The position numbers and the translations under genes are program-made. A stretch of 64,000 nt of DNA, taken from the NCBI GenBank assembly GCA_958009055.1, contig OY253649.1, positions 434,001 to 498,000 of the forward strand, read 5' to 3'. Shown here piece by piece: positions 1-8,255 of this stretch (its first letter is position 1; every line of letters begins with the position of its first letter). The notes beneath the pieces were generated by a model. That model was not told the origin of the DNA. It ran no database searches and saw only the letters and a list, made by a program, of their open reading frames with translations. This DNA is from Choricystis sp. odSpoLacu1 (Eukaryota > Chlorophyta > Trebouxiophyceae).

Positions 1-379
1 CGTGGTCGTCGTGCCCCAGCCAGCGTTCCGGCTTGAACTCGCCAGCATCCTCCCCCCACTCGGTCGGATCGGTGTGCACCGCCTTGATGAGGGCAAAGAC
101 ATACGTGCCAAAGGGGAGGGCCGCGTTCACCGGGGGGACCTTTGCGCCGCGCAGGGGGGCGGTGCGCGGCACGTCCGGCACCACGGGGTGCAGGCGCAGC
201 GCCTTTTTCATGACGGCGGCGGTGTAAGGCAGGCGAGACATGTCGGCCGGGCCGGGTAGGGTGGGAGGGTGGAGGCCAGCGGCTGCCGCTTCGGCGCGGA
301 CAGCCGCGAGCGCGCGCGGGCAGGCCGCCAGCTCGACCAGGGCAAAGGCGAGCGTCTGCGTGCGGTGTTTGTGTTTGTA

Positions 380-420
<41 letters not shown>

Positions 421-1454
421 CAAAACCAAACACACACCCACACACCCTTTTTTCTCGCACTCACCTTGCCCGTCGTCTCAAACCCGGCCGTCAGCAGCAT
501 GCCCACCTCCGCCCTCAGGGCGTCAGGGGCTAGGGGAGGGGTGGCCGTCAGCAGGGCGTGGCCTACCGTGCCGGCCGGGGGCGGGGCGGCGCCGCGGCCG
601 GAGGCCCACCCGTCGACGAGGCTGGTGACAAAAGACGCGTGCGCCTTCACCGCAGCACGCCCAGCCGCCGCCGCCTTGCCCCACACCCCCGCCTCCCCCG
701 CGGGGTGGCCCATGGCCAACTGAGCGTGCTCCAGGGCGATGGGCAGGTGGGCCATGGCGGGGGGGCGGGGGCCGGCGAGGTTGAGGATCGACGGGAGGGG
801 CGCCCCCGGAGCGCCGTCGCCCAGCGTCGCGATGGTGATGGCCCCCATCGACAGGCGCAGGCCGGCCTCCACGACATCAACTTCCATCCAGCCGTCAGGG
901 GAGGAGGCGGCAGCGGAGGTAAGATAGTCGGCGAGCGCTGCCGCCGCAGCTGCGCCGCGCGGCGCGGCCGCCTTGGCCGCGACGCCCGCGCCCACCGCGC
1001 TGGCGAGCAGTGTGCGCACCCGCTTCCAGTGGGCGCCTTCGACGGCAGTCGTGAACACGGACTCAGCCCCCCCCCACAACGCGTCCAGCACGGCGTAGGA
1101 GCGGCGGTGTTTTGGCAGGTGGGGCGTGTGGTGGCCGGCCACGCGGTCGCGCGGGCCGCGCGCGCCGAGGACACACGCCACCGTCCTCCGGTCGGCCGCC
1201 ACCAGGGCCCGCCCCCCAAACGGGGTGGCGATGGCGTACGACACGTGGCCAAGGGAGCGACACCACGCCACCATGACGTCGTGAAAGTCGGGGACGAGGA
1301 GGGAGGGCACGTGCCCCGCGAGCCAGGTGAAGGGGGCGGGAGCGAGCGGGAGGTGGGCCAGCGCAAAGCGGGACAGGGTGGCTGCAGTGATGAGGATGGC
1401 CAGGAGGGCGGCGACGGCTGCTATGGGCAGCAGGAGGAGGAGGGAGGCGATCAT
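1..1454 (-). CDS. Cytochrome P450, partial (C-terminus outside window)
   Basis: Heme monooxygenase; substrate unknown. Exon 1 is 465-1454 and exon 2 runs from 355 off the left edge; the intron 356-464 has a GTGAG donor and GCAG acceptor at phase 0. The N-terminus is a strongly hydrophobic Leu/Ala segment, an ER or envelope anchor. The C-helix WxxxR appears as WKRVR, and the I-helix oxygen-binding motif is AGFETTG followed by TLAFALVELA across the splice. A PERW motif (FKPERW) lies near the window edge. The K-helix ExxR motif reads KKALRLHP, so the near-invariant Glu is Lys. The heme-Cys loop lies beyond position 1, so activity cannot be judged. The family call is secure; the subfamily is not. 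Confidence 0.88.
383..419. repeat. (GT)n microsatellite in the P450 intron
   Basis: About 37 bp of uninterrupted GT dinucleotides fill the middle of the 109-bp P450 intron. The P450 transcript reads the CA strand. Confidence 0.95.
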
Positions 1455-1707
1455 GGTGGGCTTTGGTTTGGGGGCGGTCGACACAAATAGAAAAGGAGAG
1501 TGGGAGATGAAAAGGCAGGAGGCGACGACGATGACGACGATGACGCGTTTTTTGTTGTTTCATCGTCACTCTCGAATTTCGGGCCTCTGTCCCTTTCGCC
1601 CGACACCACGCACACCGCTCCACTGGTGTCGGGCCACTCCCTTCTGCCCTCTTGACCGACTGCTGGGGAGCCCCTGCTGGCCTCCACCGTGGGTGTCTCT
1701 TTCACGC

Positions 1708-3217
1708 ATGCTCCCCTTTCGCCGCGCCCTCTCCGCAGCAATGGCAGCCGTCAACGGTGCCTCCCGCGGCGTGGGCAACGTGGCGGGGGTGGCAGGCATG
1801 CAGCCGTCGCTGTGCGGTGAATGTGGGAGAGAGAGGGCGCGGGTTTGCGACAACTCGAATGCAGCGACAAGCGCCCGACCTCCCCCGGTCTCCCCACACC
1901 CACATCCTTCAGACGTCGTCATCGCGGGCGCAGTCCGCACCCCTTTCGGCGCCTTCCTGGGCGACCTGTACTCCGTGCCCGCCCCGTTGCTGGGGGCGGC
2001 CGCTATTCGCGGCGCGCTGGCGGCGTCGGGGCTCACCCCGGCCGACGTCGATGCCTGCTACCTGGGCAACGTGCTGGGCGCGGGGCTGGGCCAGGTAAGA
2101 GAGACAAGGAAGAGTGTGGTGTGTCTGTCTGTTTGTGTGTGTCGGGAGTAGAGCATCAGAACATCACGCCCACCCCCAAACCACCCAGGCCCCCGCCCGC
2201 CAAGCCGCCCTCGCCGCCGGCCTCCCCGCCACCGTCGACTGCACCACCATCAACAAGGTGTGTGCGTCAGGCATGAAAGCGGTGTCCCTGGCGGCTGCTG
2301 CCATTGGGAGCGGTGACGCTGACGTGATTGTCGCCGGCGGTTTCGAATCAATGTCGCGCGCGCCCCACCTCGTGCGAGGACTGCGCACCGGGGGCGCCCG
2401 CCTCGGCCACGGCGCCCTGGAGGACACCCTGCTGACGGATGGCCTGACGTGTGCTCACGGTAGTGGCCACATGGGGGCGATCGCGGACGCCGCCGCCGCC
2501 GCGCGGTCGCTCGACCGCGCCACGCTGGACGCGGCCGCCCTCGAGTCGCACGCGCGTGCTGCCGCCGCCGCGGCAGGAGCGCGTGACATCGACCGCCCCC
2601 ACGGCTCAGAAATTGTGCCGGTGGAGGTGGCGGGCAGGAAGGGGGGCAGTTTGCGTGTGACCGCCGACGGCGCGCCGTCCAAACTCGACGCACGCCGCCT
2701 GCCCACCCTGCCCCCCGCCTTTGGCGACGCAGCCTCCGGCGCCGTCACCACGGCAGGCAACGCGTCTCCCTTGTCTGATGGGGCTGCCGCCCTCGTGCTG
2801 GCGTCATCCTCTGCGGCCGCGTTGTTTGGGTGCCGCCCCCTCGCTCACATCATTGCCTCTGCAGACGCTGCTCTCGAACCCGACCAGTTCCCCTTTGCCC
2901 CCGCGATTGCCGCCCGCAAAGCTCTTGAAAAAGCGGGCATCACCCCGTCCGACGTGGACCTGTGGGAAGTCAACGAAGCCTTTGCCCTGGTGCCCCTGGT
3001 TGCGGCAGCCGACTTGGGAGTCTCCACGTCCATCGTCAACGTCGCAGGCAGCGCTGTCGCCCTGGGCCACCCGCTGGGCGCGTCGGGGGCGGCCATCGTG
3101 GTGAGGTTGGCGCACGAGCTGGCGGCGCGAGGCAAGTCGGTGGGGGTGGCCACGATTTGCAACGGGGGGGGCGGCGCGAGCGCGGTCGTGCTGCGGCGCA
3201 GCGCGCCGGAGACGTGA
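1708..3217 (+). CDS. Thiolase (acetyl-CoA C-acetyltransferase)
   Basis: Condenses two acetyl-CoA to acetoacetyl-CoA, or cleaves it. Exons 1708-1816, 1913-2094 and 2189-3217 give about 439 aa. The nucleophilic Cys lies in KVCASGMKAV near residue 122. The second catalytic region is GHPLGASGA and the C-terminal Cys is in CNGGGGASAV; VNEAFA is also present. All are hallmarks of thiolase II-type enzymes. The N-terminus (MLPFRRALSA, basic and Ala-rich) looks like a mitochondrial presequence, and there is no C-terminal SKL-type peroxisomal signal. The 5' end of intron 1 (1821-1827) can pair exactly with its 3' end (1899-1905). Family certain; compartment inferred. Confidence 0.93.
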
Positions 3218-3286
3218 GGCGACTGCAAGGAACAAGGGGGTCAGCTTTGGGTTCACAGACGCACACACACACAGTCTCTCTCTCTC

Positions 3287-4810
3287 TCACCCGCTGGCTG
3301 GGCGCAGCCGTTTCTCGACAGAGTGGGCAAGGTCGTCGGCCGCGCGCGCCCGCCGCGCGGAGCCCGGGGTGGACCCCGGCGTCCCCTTGCCGCCCCCACT
3401 CGCCCCAGTCGCAGCCGCCAGCAGCATGGCGCCGCGCGACCGGAAGCCGGCCTGGGTGCGCTTGGCTGCGGACACAGACGTGAAGACGCGGGGTGGGGGG
3501 GGAGGGGGGGTCAACCGCGTGAGGTGGCGCGGCGGTGGCGGCAGCGGCGCGTGCTGGCCGCCAGAGGGTGGCGTCGCACCAGCCGGCGGGGACGCGCCCG
3601 CCGGTTCGGCCGTGGCAAAGGGAGCCAGACCAGCCCGCCCCGCCGCCCGCCAGGGGGATGCCGGGGGCGGCGGCGGCGCCAGCGCGGTGGAGAGGGGGAC
3701 CGCGGCAGCACCCGCAAACGGCAACGGCGCGGCGGTGGGGCGCGCCGGGCTTGCGCCAGCCCCAGGCTCCACCCCGCACACGCCGTCTTTGACGTAGAAC
3801 AGCATGTAGGCGGCGGCGGCGGCGACGTCCGCCCACGCGGCGCGGGTGGTGCGGGCGTCATCCGCGCGCCACCACGCGCCGCGCGCGCCCCGCACAAACG
3901 CGTGGTAGTGGCCGCAGCGCGCGGTGGGGCCAGAGTGGACGACGACCGCGGCCAAGCCGTAGCGCGCGGTGGCGGGGGTGGGGGCGGCGCCAGCCTCGTC
4001 AGCAGCCAGCACGGGCGTCCCCAGGTCCAGGCGCTGCGTGAACGCGACGTGCGCCCCCAGCTTGGTGCCGCCCGCACCCTCGAACCGTTTGAGCACCAGG
4101 CAGAGCAGTTCGGGAGCCTGCACGATGCTGAACCGTTTGCGTGCTGCCGCGCAGGTGGCGCCACACGCGCCGCACGTGTAGGCGTCGGCACCACGCAACG
4201 TCTCAGCCGCACAAAAGGAGGCGAGAGACGCGTGAATGGATGCACCGCCACCCCCACACCGTGGCACATCCATCGCAATGTCCAGGAATGGGTCCCGAGT
4301 GTCGGAGGCGGCGCTGCACGCGGAACAGATGACGCGCGACCGCAGTGCGCCCGAGAACAGGCGCTCCTCGGCCGGGGCCAGCAGGGCCCTCAAAAACTCG
4401 TGGGCGTCTTCCTGGCGCCCCGGGTGCAGGTGTTTACTGAGGCTGGGCAACGCTGTGAAGACGGCTGTTGGCGAGAGTGGGTCGGGCGACGCTGGGTCGA
4501 GGGCAGCCCGAATGTGCGACGCCAGCAGCGACTTGCTGGCGCCCTCCGCCTCCTCCGCCTCCGCCTCCGCCGCTAGAGGAGGACAGTGCGTTAACGCCTG
4601 CAGTGTGGCCGCCATGAAGCACGAGTTGCCCTGGTTGCGCAGCCCCACGCCGACGGGGCGCCAGTGCGGGCGCCACGCGGTGGGGGGTGGGGGGGCGGGT
4701 GGGGAGGAAGCGGTGGCGGTCGCGTGGAGGGAGGTGGTGGGTGCATGGCCGGAAGGTGGGGGCGGCTTGGCGGGGGCTTCGGGGGCTGCGGGGGCCGCAG
4801 CGGTTTCCAT
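3287..4810 (-). CDS. Ubiquitin carboxyl-terminal hydrolase (USP family)
   Basis: Cysteine protease that removes ubiquitin from proteins. Single exon, 507 aa from the METAAAP start. The Cys box NQGNSCFMAATLQ places the nucleophile at Cys64; QEDAHEFL follows. Two CxxC pairs (about 162/165 and 213/216) make the fingers zinc site. The His box HSG...GHYHAF gives His301, and an acidic ADD follows near 316. The C-terminal 170 residues are a Pro/Ala/Gly-rich tail with no recognised domain. The layout resembles the USP36/42 and plant UBP15-17 type, without their MYND finger. A Met 24 codons upstream is possible but would use the whole space to the divergent gene at 4881. Confidence 0.9.
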   Translation of the reverse strand: METAAAPAAPEAPAKPPPPSGHAPTTSLHATATASSPPAPPPPTAWRPHWRPVGVGLRNQGNSCFMAATLQALTHCPPLAAEAEAEEAEGASKSLLASHIRAALDPASPDPLSPTAVFTALPSLSKHLHPGRQEDAHEFLRALLAPAEERLFSGALRSRVICSACSAASDTRDPFLDIAMDVPRCGGGGASIHASLASFCAAETLRGADAYTCGACGATCAAARKRFSIVQAPELLCLVLKRFEGAGGTKLGAHVAFTQRLDLGTPVLAADEAGAAPTPATARYGLAAVVVHSGPTARCGHYHAFVRGARGAWWRADDARTTRAAWADVAAAAAYMLFYVKDGVCGVEPGAGASPARPTAAPLPFAGAAAVPLSTALAPPPPPASPWRAAGRAGLAPFATAEPAGASPPAGATPPSGGQHAPLPPPPRHLTRLTPPPPPPRVFTSVSAAKRTQAGFRSRGAMLLAAATGASGGGKGTPGSTPGSARRARAADDLAHSVEKRLRPASG

Positions 4811-4880
4811 CGTGCGCCAATTCAAATCGAGAGAGTGGTTCCACTTTTCACCCGCGTTTCCGTCCGCCAACAGCGCCACC
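4811..4880. promoter_or_regulatory. 70-bp divergent promoter region
   Basis: Only 70 bp separate the start codons of the minus-strand ubiquitin protease and the plus-strand gene at 4881. It must carry both 5' leaders and core promoters, unless the protease starts upstream. I see no TATA element. Confidence 0.4.
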
Positions 4881-5471
4881 ATGTCCTGCCTGTCCTGTTT
4901 CCGGGGCGCACCCGACTCGCCCCAATCCTTCTACACGGCGGGAGGCGCCTCCTTCCGCAGCGGCGTGTCCCTTGCCCAAACCTTTGTGTCCGCGCAGACC
5001 GCGTTCGCCTCCCCCCAGGCCTCCCTGCCCGACCGCTCCCCGCCGCCGCTGCGGGCGCGCAACCTGAATACTGCCTTGGAGGAGGCAGTGGGCGCAGACG
5101 TGGTGGTGGGGCGCCCTTTCTCGGCGTCTGCGGTGTCGTCCGAGGGCGACGAGTCTACCCTGGCTCACGAGGAGCCGCTGACCTCCCACCCGCTGCGCTC
5201 GGCGTCGCCCTCCCCCACCAAGTCGGTGACGCGGGAGGTGGCAGAGGAGCAGGCAGCCTTCAAAGACGTGGACCTGGCGTCCAGCCCGTCGCCGCGTGGC
5301 GAGGGAGCCGCGCCGCAGCGCTCTGTGCTGGGTGATGTCGGCAACGCGGTGCGGTCGGTGTTTGGGGGCAGGCAGAAGCAGGGCCCCGCAGCAGGTGTGC
5401 CGGCGGCGGCTGTGGTGGGTGGCGTGCGGGCGCGGGCGTTTGCCGACCTGCTGTTTGGGGAGGAGGCGTGA
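4881..5471 (+). CDS. Hypothetical protein, N-terminal Cys motif
   Basis: Not recognised. Single exon, 196 aa, start in good context (GCCACC before ATG). It begins MSCLSCF; two Cys next to the initiator Met could be palmitoylated and tether the protein to a membrane (inference). The rest is Ser/Pro/Ala-rich and probably disordered, with SP/TP sites suited to phosphorylation. A C-terminal segment (VRARAFADLLFGEEA) looks like a short helix or docking peptide. Confidence 0.6.
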   Translation: MSCLSCFRGAPDSPQSFYTAGGASFRSGVSLAQTFVSAQTAFASPQASLPDRSPPPLRARNLNTALEEAVGADVVVGRPFSASAVSSEGDESTLAHEEPLTSHPLRSASPSPTKSVTREVAEEQAAFKDVDLASSPSPRGEGAAPQRSVLGDVGNAVRSVFGGRQKQGPAAGVPAAAVVGGVRARAFADLLFGEEA

Positions 5472-5555
5472 AGAGGTGGGGGAAGAGAGAGAGCGTCACC
5501 CCACCATGTTGCAAGAAGAAGTAGGAGCCCCTGAAAGTGGCCCACCCACCGTGCT

Positions 5556-6563
5556 TCACGCCAACGCGGGCTCGCGCACACGCTCGGCAGCGGCTGGTGG
5601 AGCCGCCCCCCAATCTTCACTGCCCCCCAACCACGCCAAAGCCGCCTCCACCGCTGCGTCTGCCGCCCGCGTCGCAGCCTCCCGCGTCGTCCAGTAGTGG
5701 TGTGGCCGTGCTTTCAGCGCGGCCGTGACGGCGTCGTGGGTGGTGGACACGACAAAGGCCCGCCCGACGCGCGACGCGAGGGCGAGGTCATTGTCGTCGT
5801 CGCACAGAAACGCGGCAGACGCCAGCCCGATGCCCAGCTTCTCCGCCACATACGCCCCCACAGCTTCCTTGCCCGAGGTCACGGGGTAGACGTCGGCGCA
5901 GCCCAGGTTGCGCGAGTGGGTGAGCGTGGGCGGCAGGCGCGCCAACGCTGCGTCCAAATCAGCCTCCGTCTTGCCCGCGCGATGCGGCAGGCGAAACGAG
6001 GTCGTGTACCCGGACGCGTCTGGCGTCCATCCATCAGAGATGAACGCCCGGTACGCGTCCCACAGGGGACCGGACCGGTGCAGCGGCGCGAGCGCGTCGT
6101 TGGCACGTGGTCCAGCGCCCGCGGCGTGCGCGTCTCGCCAGCTGGCGTCTTCCTCCAGCTGGGCTAGTGTCGGTCTGTCCTGTCTATGCCACCACAGCCG
6201 CCCCCCATTCTCGGCGGCCAGCGCGGTGGCGGGCGGCAGGCACGGCAATCGCGAGGAAAGTGTCGTCGACCGCGCGCCACTGACGATGACGACAGCGACG
6301 TCGCCTTGTGCGTGCGCGTCAGCCAACAAACGCAGCGTGCGCTCACTGATTGTCCCCCGCTTGCCCGTGGACGAGGGCGGCAGGTTGAGGACGCGGTGGA
6401 GGGCGCCTGTCTCAGTGTCCGTCCAGTCGACCCACTCGCTCTCGCGATTGGGGTCATTGCCGCCGCCTGCCGACGGCGCCGCCGCCCCCCACGCATCGAA
6501 TGCGTGGGGGTAGTGCACCAGGGTGCCGTCTATGTCGGTGAAGAGGAGACGGGTGGGCGGCAT
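5556..6563 (-). CDS. HAD-superfamily phosphatase (Cof/sucrose-phosphatase-like)
   Basis: Predicted Mg-dependent phosphohydrolase; substrate unknown. Single exon, 335 aa from MPPTRLLF. All four HAD motifs are visible: FTDIDGTL with nucleophile and acid Asp (motif I), VIVSGAR (II), a Lys in TSGKEAV (III) and LCDDDNDLAL (IV). The large cap between motifs II and III fits the C2 (Cof, sucrose-phosphatase) class. No clear transit peptide. Confidence 0.82.
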   Translation of the reverse strand: MPPTRLLFTDIDGTLVHYPHAFDAWGAAAPSAGGGNDPNRESEWVDWTDTETGALHRVLNLPPSSTGKRGTISERTLRLLADAHAQGDVAVVIVSGARSTTLSSRLPCLPPATALAAENGGRLWWHRQDRPTLAQLEEDASWRDAHAAGAGPRANDALAPLHRSGPLWDAYRAFISDGWTPDASGYTTSFRLPHRAGKTEADLDAALARLPPTLTHSRNLGCADVYPVTSGKEAVGAYVAEKLGIGLASAAFLCDDDNDLALASRVGRAFVVSTTHDAVTAALKARPHHYWTTREAATRAADAAVEAALAWLGGSEDWGAAPPAAAERVREPALA

Positions 6564-6702
6564 TACGATGTGAACAGGGAAAAAAAACAGACTGACGTTT
6601 TGGGGACAACAAACCAACGAAACCGAAACAAAAAAATCACGCAACGACACACCCCTCTGCACCGCCCCGCCCAGCAGCCCGCTCAACCCCCGCGCCGTCG
6701 AA

Positions 6703-8064
6703 TCATGCAAACACACATCCTCTGTCCACCACAAACGCGCCCCCCACCGCGCCAGCCTCGTAGTTTGGGTCCCCCGAATACTGCACCACAATTGTATAGT
6801 CGCCCGGGGGCACCACCCCGGCGGCGGGGGTGATGCCGCCCCGCGACAAAGCTCCGGGAATGATGGATGAAGGCAGCAACGGGGCGGCGCCGAGCACCAG
6901 GTGACCCAGGGGGGAGCCCGCGCCCGCGTCCACGAGGGTGGTGGCGTTGATGATGGAGGCGGCAGTGGCCTGCCTCAAGCGGCGGCGGTCGTGGAGGGCA
7001 CGAGGTGGCATCACCGCGCCCGCGTGCGCGGAGCGGGACGCGGCGGCGGCGTCGATGCGTGCGTCGGGGCGGTGCGTCAACAGGGACAGCGTGAGGGAGG
7101 GGGAGGGTGATGCTGGCGTGTGTGGTGTCGTGTTGACTCGGGGGGCAGCCGGCTGTGGTGGAGCCTCCACCGCCGACTCTGCCGCCGCCTGCGGTGATGC
7201 TTGTGCTTGCCGACCCACAGCATAGCCCGCTTGCACGGCACGCACGATATCGGGCAGGCGGGCGGGCTCGAGGGCGGGCAGGGACGGCGACGGTGGTGTG
7301 AGGGTGGGCGTGGCGGTAGCCACAGGCTGGCCCGCGCCCACCGCCCCGCCCAGCAGCTCACTCACGCCCCCCCATGCCGTCGAGGCAGCCGCCTGGCCAC
7401 CGCGCACCGCGGCGGCCGCCACGCGCACCGCGTCAGTCGCCCCAGGCGGCGCCAGCGGCCGCCACACCGCCGGGTCGCGCACCGCACCAGGTACCAGGTA
7501 GGCAAAGAGCCCTCCCGTGGCGGGTGGACAGCCTGGAGGAGGGCGGGCGGCCACCCAGAACTGGGCGCGCGTGATGTCGCAGTCGGCCGGCGGCGTCAGC
7601 GACGCTGGCACCGGCATCACACTCAACGCCGGCACCGCTTTGCGCACGCCGTGCGTGAGGGCGGCGCTGACACCGGCACTGCACCCGTTGCCGGGCGACG
7701 ACGGCGGCGTGTAGGCCGCGGCCAGGGTGTACGCTTCGGGAGTCAGAGACGTGACCACAGCTGTCGCACTCCCATCGACCAAAGCCACGGACGGCGTAAC
7801 CGCCCTGCCGTTGGCGTAGAATGTGACCACACCATCCACCGGGGTGGAGTTGGACCGGGCCACGGCGGCGGTGAGGGTGAGGGGCGAGCACGCGGGGGTA
7901 GGGGTCGAAGGGGACGCAGTCAGCGTGATGGTGCAGGGGTCCGTTGGTGTAACGTCTGCTGTGGTGACGACGGTGGTGACAATAAGCGTGTATAGAGCCA
8001 CGAGAATGGGGGACGCGGGGCGCGGGAGGGCGCGTGGCCGAGCCGGATGCGCCGAGCGCGCCAT
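6703..8064 (-). CDS. Secreted or surface protein with bacterial-type Ig-like repeats
   Basis: Single exon, 453 aa. The N-terminus has a short basic stretch and the hydrophobic segment ILVALYTLIVTTVVTT, a signal peptide or anchor. Residues about 40-130 resemble the Big_3/Big_5 Ig-like repeat: GVVTFYANGRAV, a later GSATAVVTSL and TLAAAYTP. The C-terminus has the end of a second copy, PGDYTIVVQYSGDPNYEAG. Between them is a Pro/Ala/Ser-rich linker. Such repeats are common in bacterial adhesins and cell-wall proteins and sparse in algae. Function unknown; a cell-wall or adhesive role is inferred. Confidence 0.68.
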   Translation of the reverse strand: MARSAHPARPRALPRPASPILVALYTLIVTTVVTTADVTPTDPCTITLTASPSTPTPACSPLTLTAAVARSNSTPVDGVVTFYANGRAVTPSVALVDGSATAVVTSLTPEAYTLAAAYTPPSSPGNGCSAGVSAALTHGVRKAVPALSVMPVPASLTPPADCDITRAQFWVAARPPPGCPPATGGLFAYLVPGAVRDPAVWRPLAPPGATDAVRVAAAAVRGGQAAASTAWGGVSELLGGAVGAGQPVATATPTLTPPSPSLPALEPARLPDIVRAVQAGYAVGRQAQASPQAAAESAVEAPPQPAAPRVNTTPHTPASPSPSLTLSLLTHRPDARIDAAAASRSAHAGAVMPPRALHDRRRLRQATAASIINATTLVDAGAGSPLGHLVLGAAPLLPSSIIPGALSRGGITPAAGVVPPGDYTIVVQYSGDPNYEAGAVGGAFVVDRGCVFA

Positions 8065-8255
8065 TGTGTTGTTTTGCGGGCGTGTGGTTGCCCAGCCCGC
8101 CGTCTCTCTCTCTTTCCCGTCCGCCGCGTCTCGTGTACAGGGGGTTTCTAGTCGGGGACCTGTGCAACAGGCGGCTCACATCAAACGAGGAAAAAATCGA
8201 CAAAACACACTGACAAAAACCATGCCTTCTCTCTCTCCTACCTTCTCTCTCTCCC

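Noticed and set aside
3323..4576. 417-codon plus-strand ORF opposite the ubiquitin protease
   Set aside because: Arg/Gly-rich antisense reading of the USP gene, whose Cys and His boxes are clear on the minus strand.
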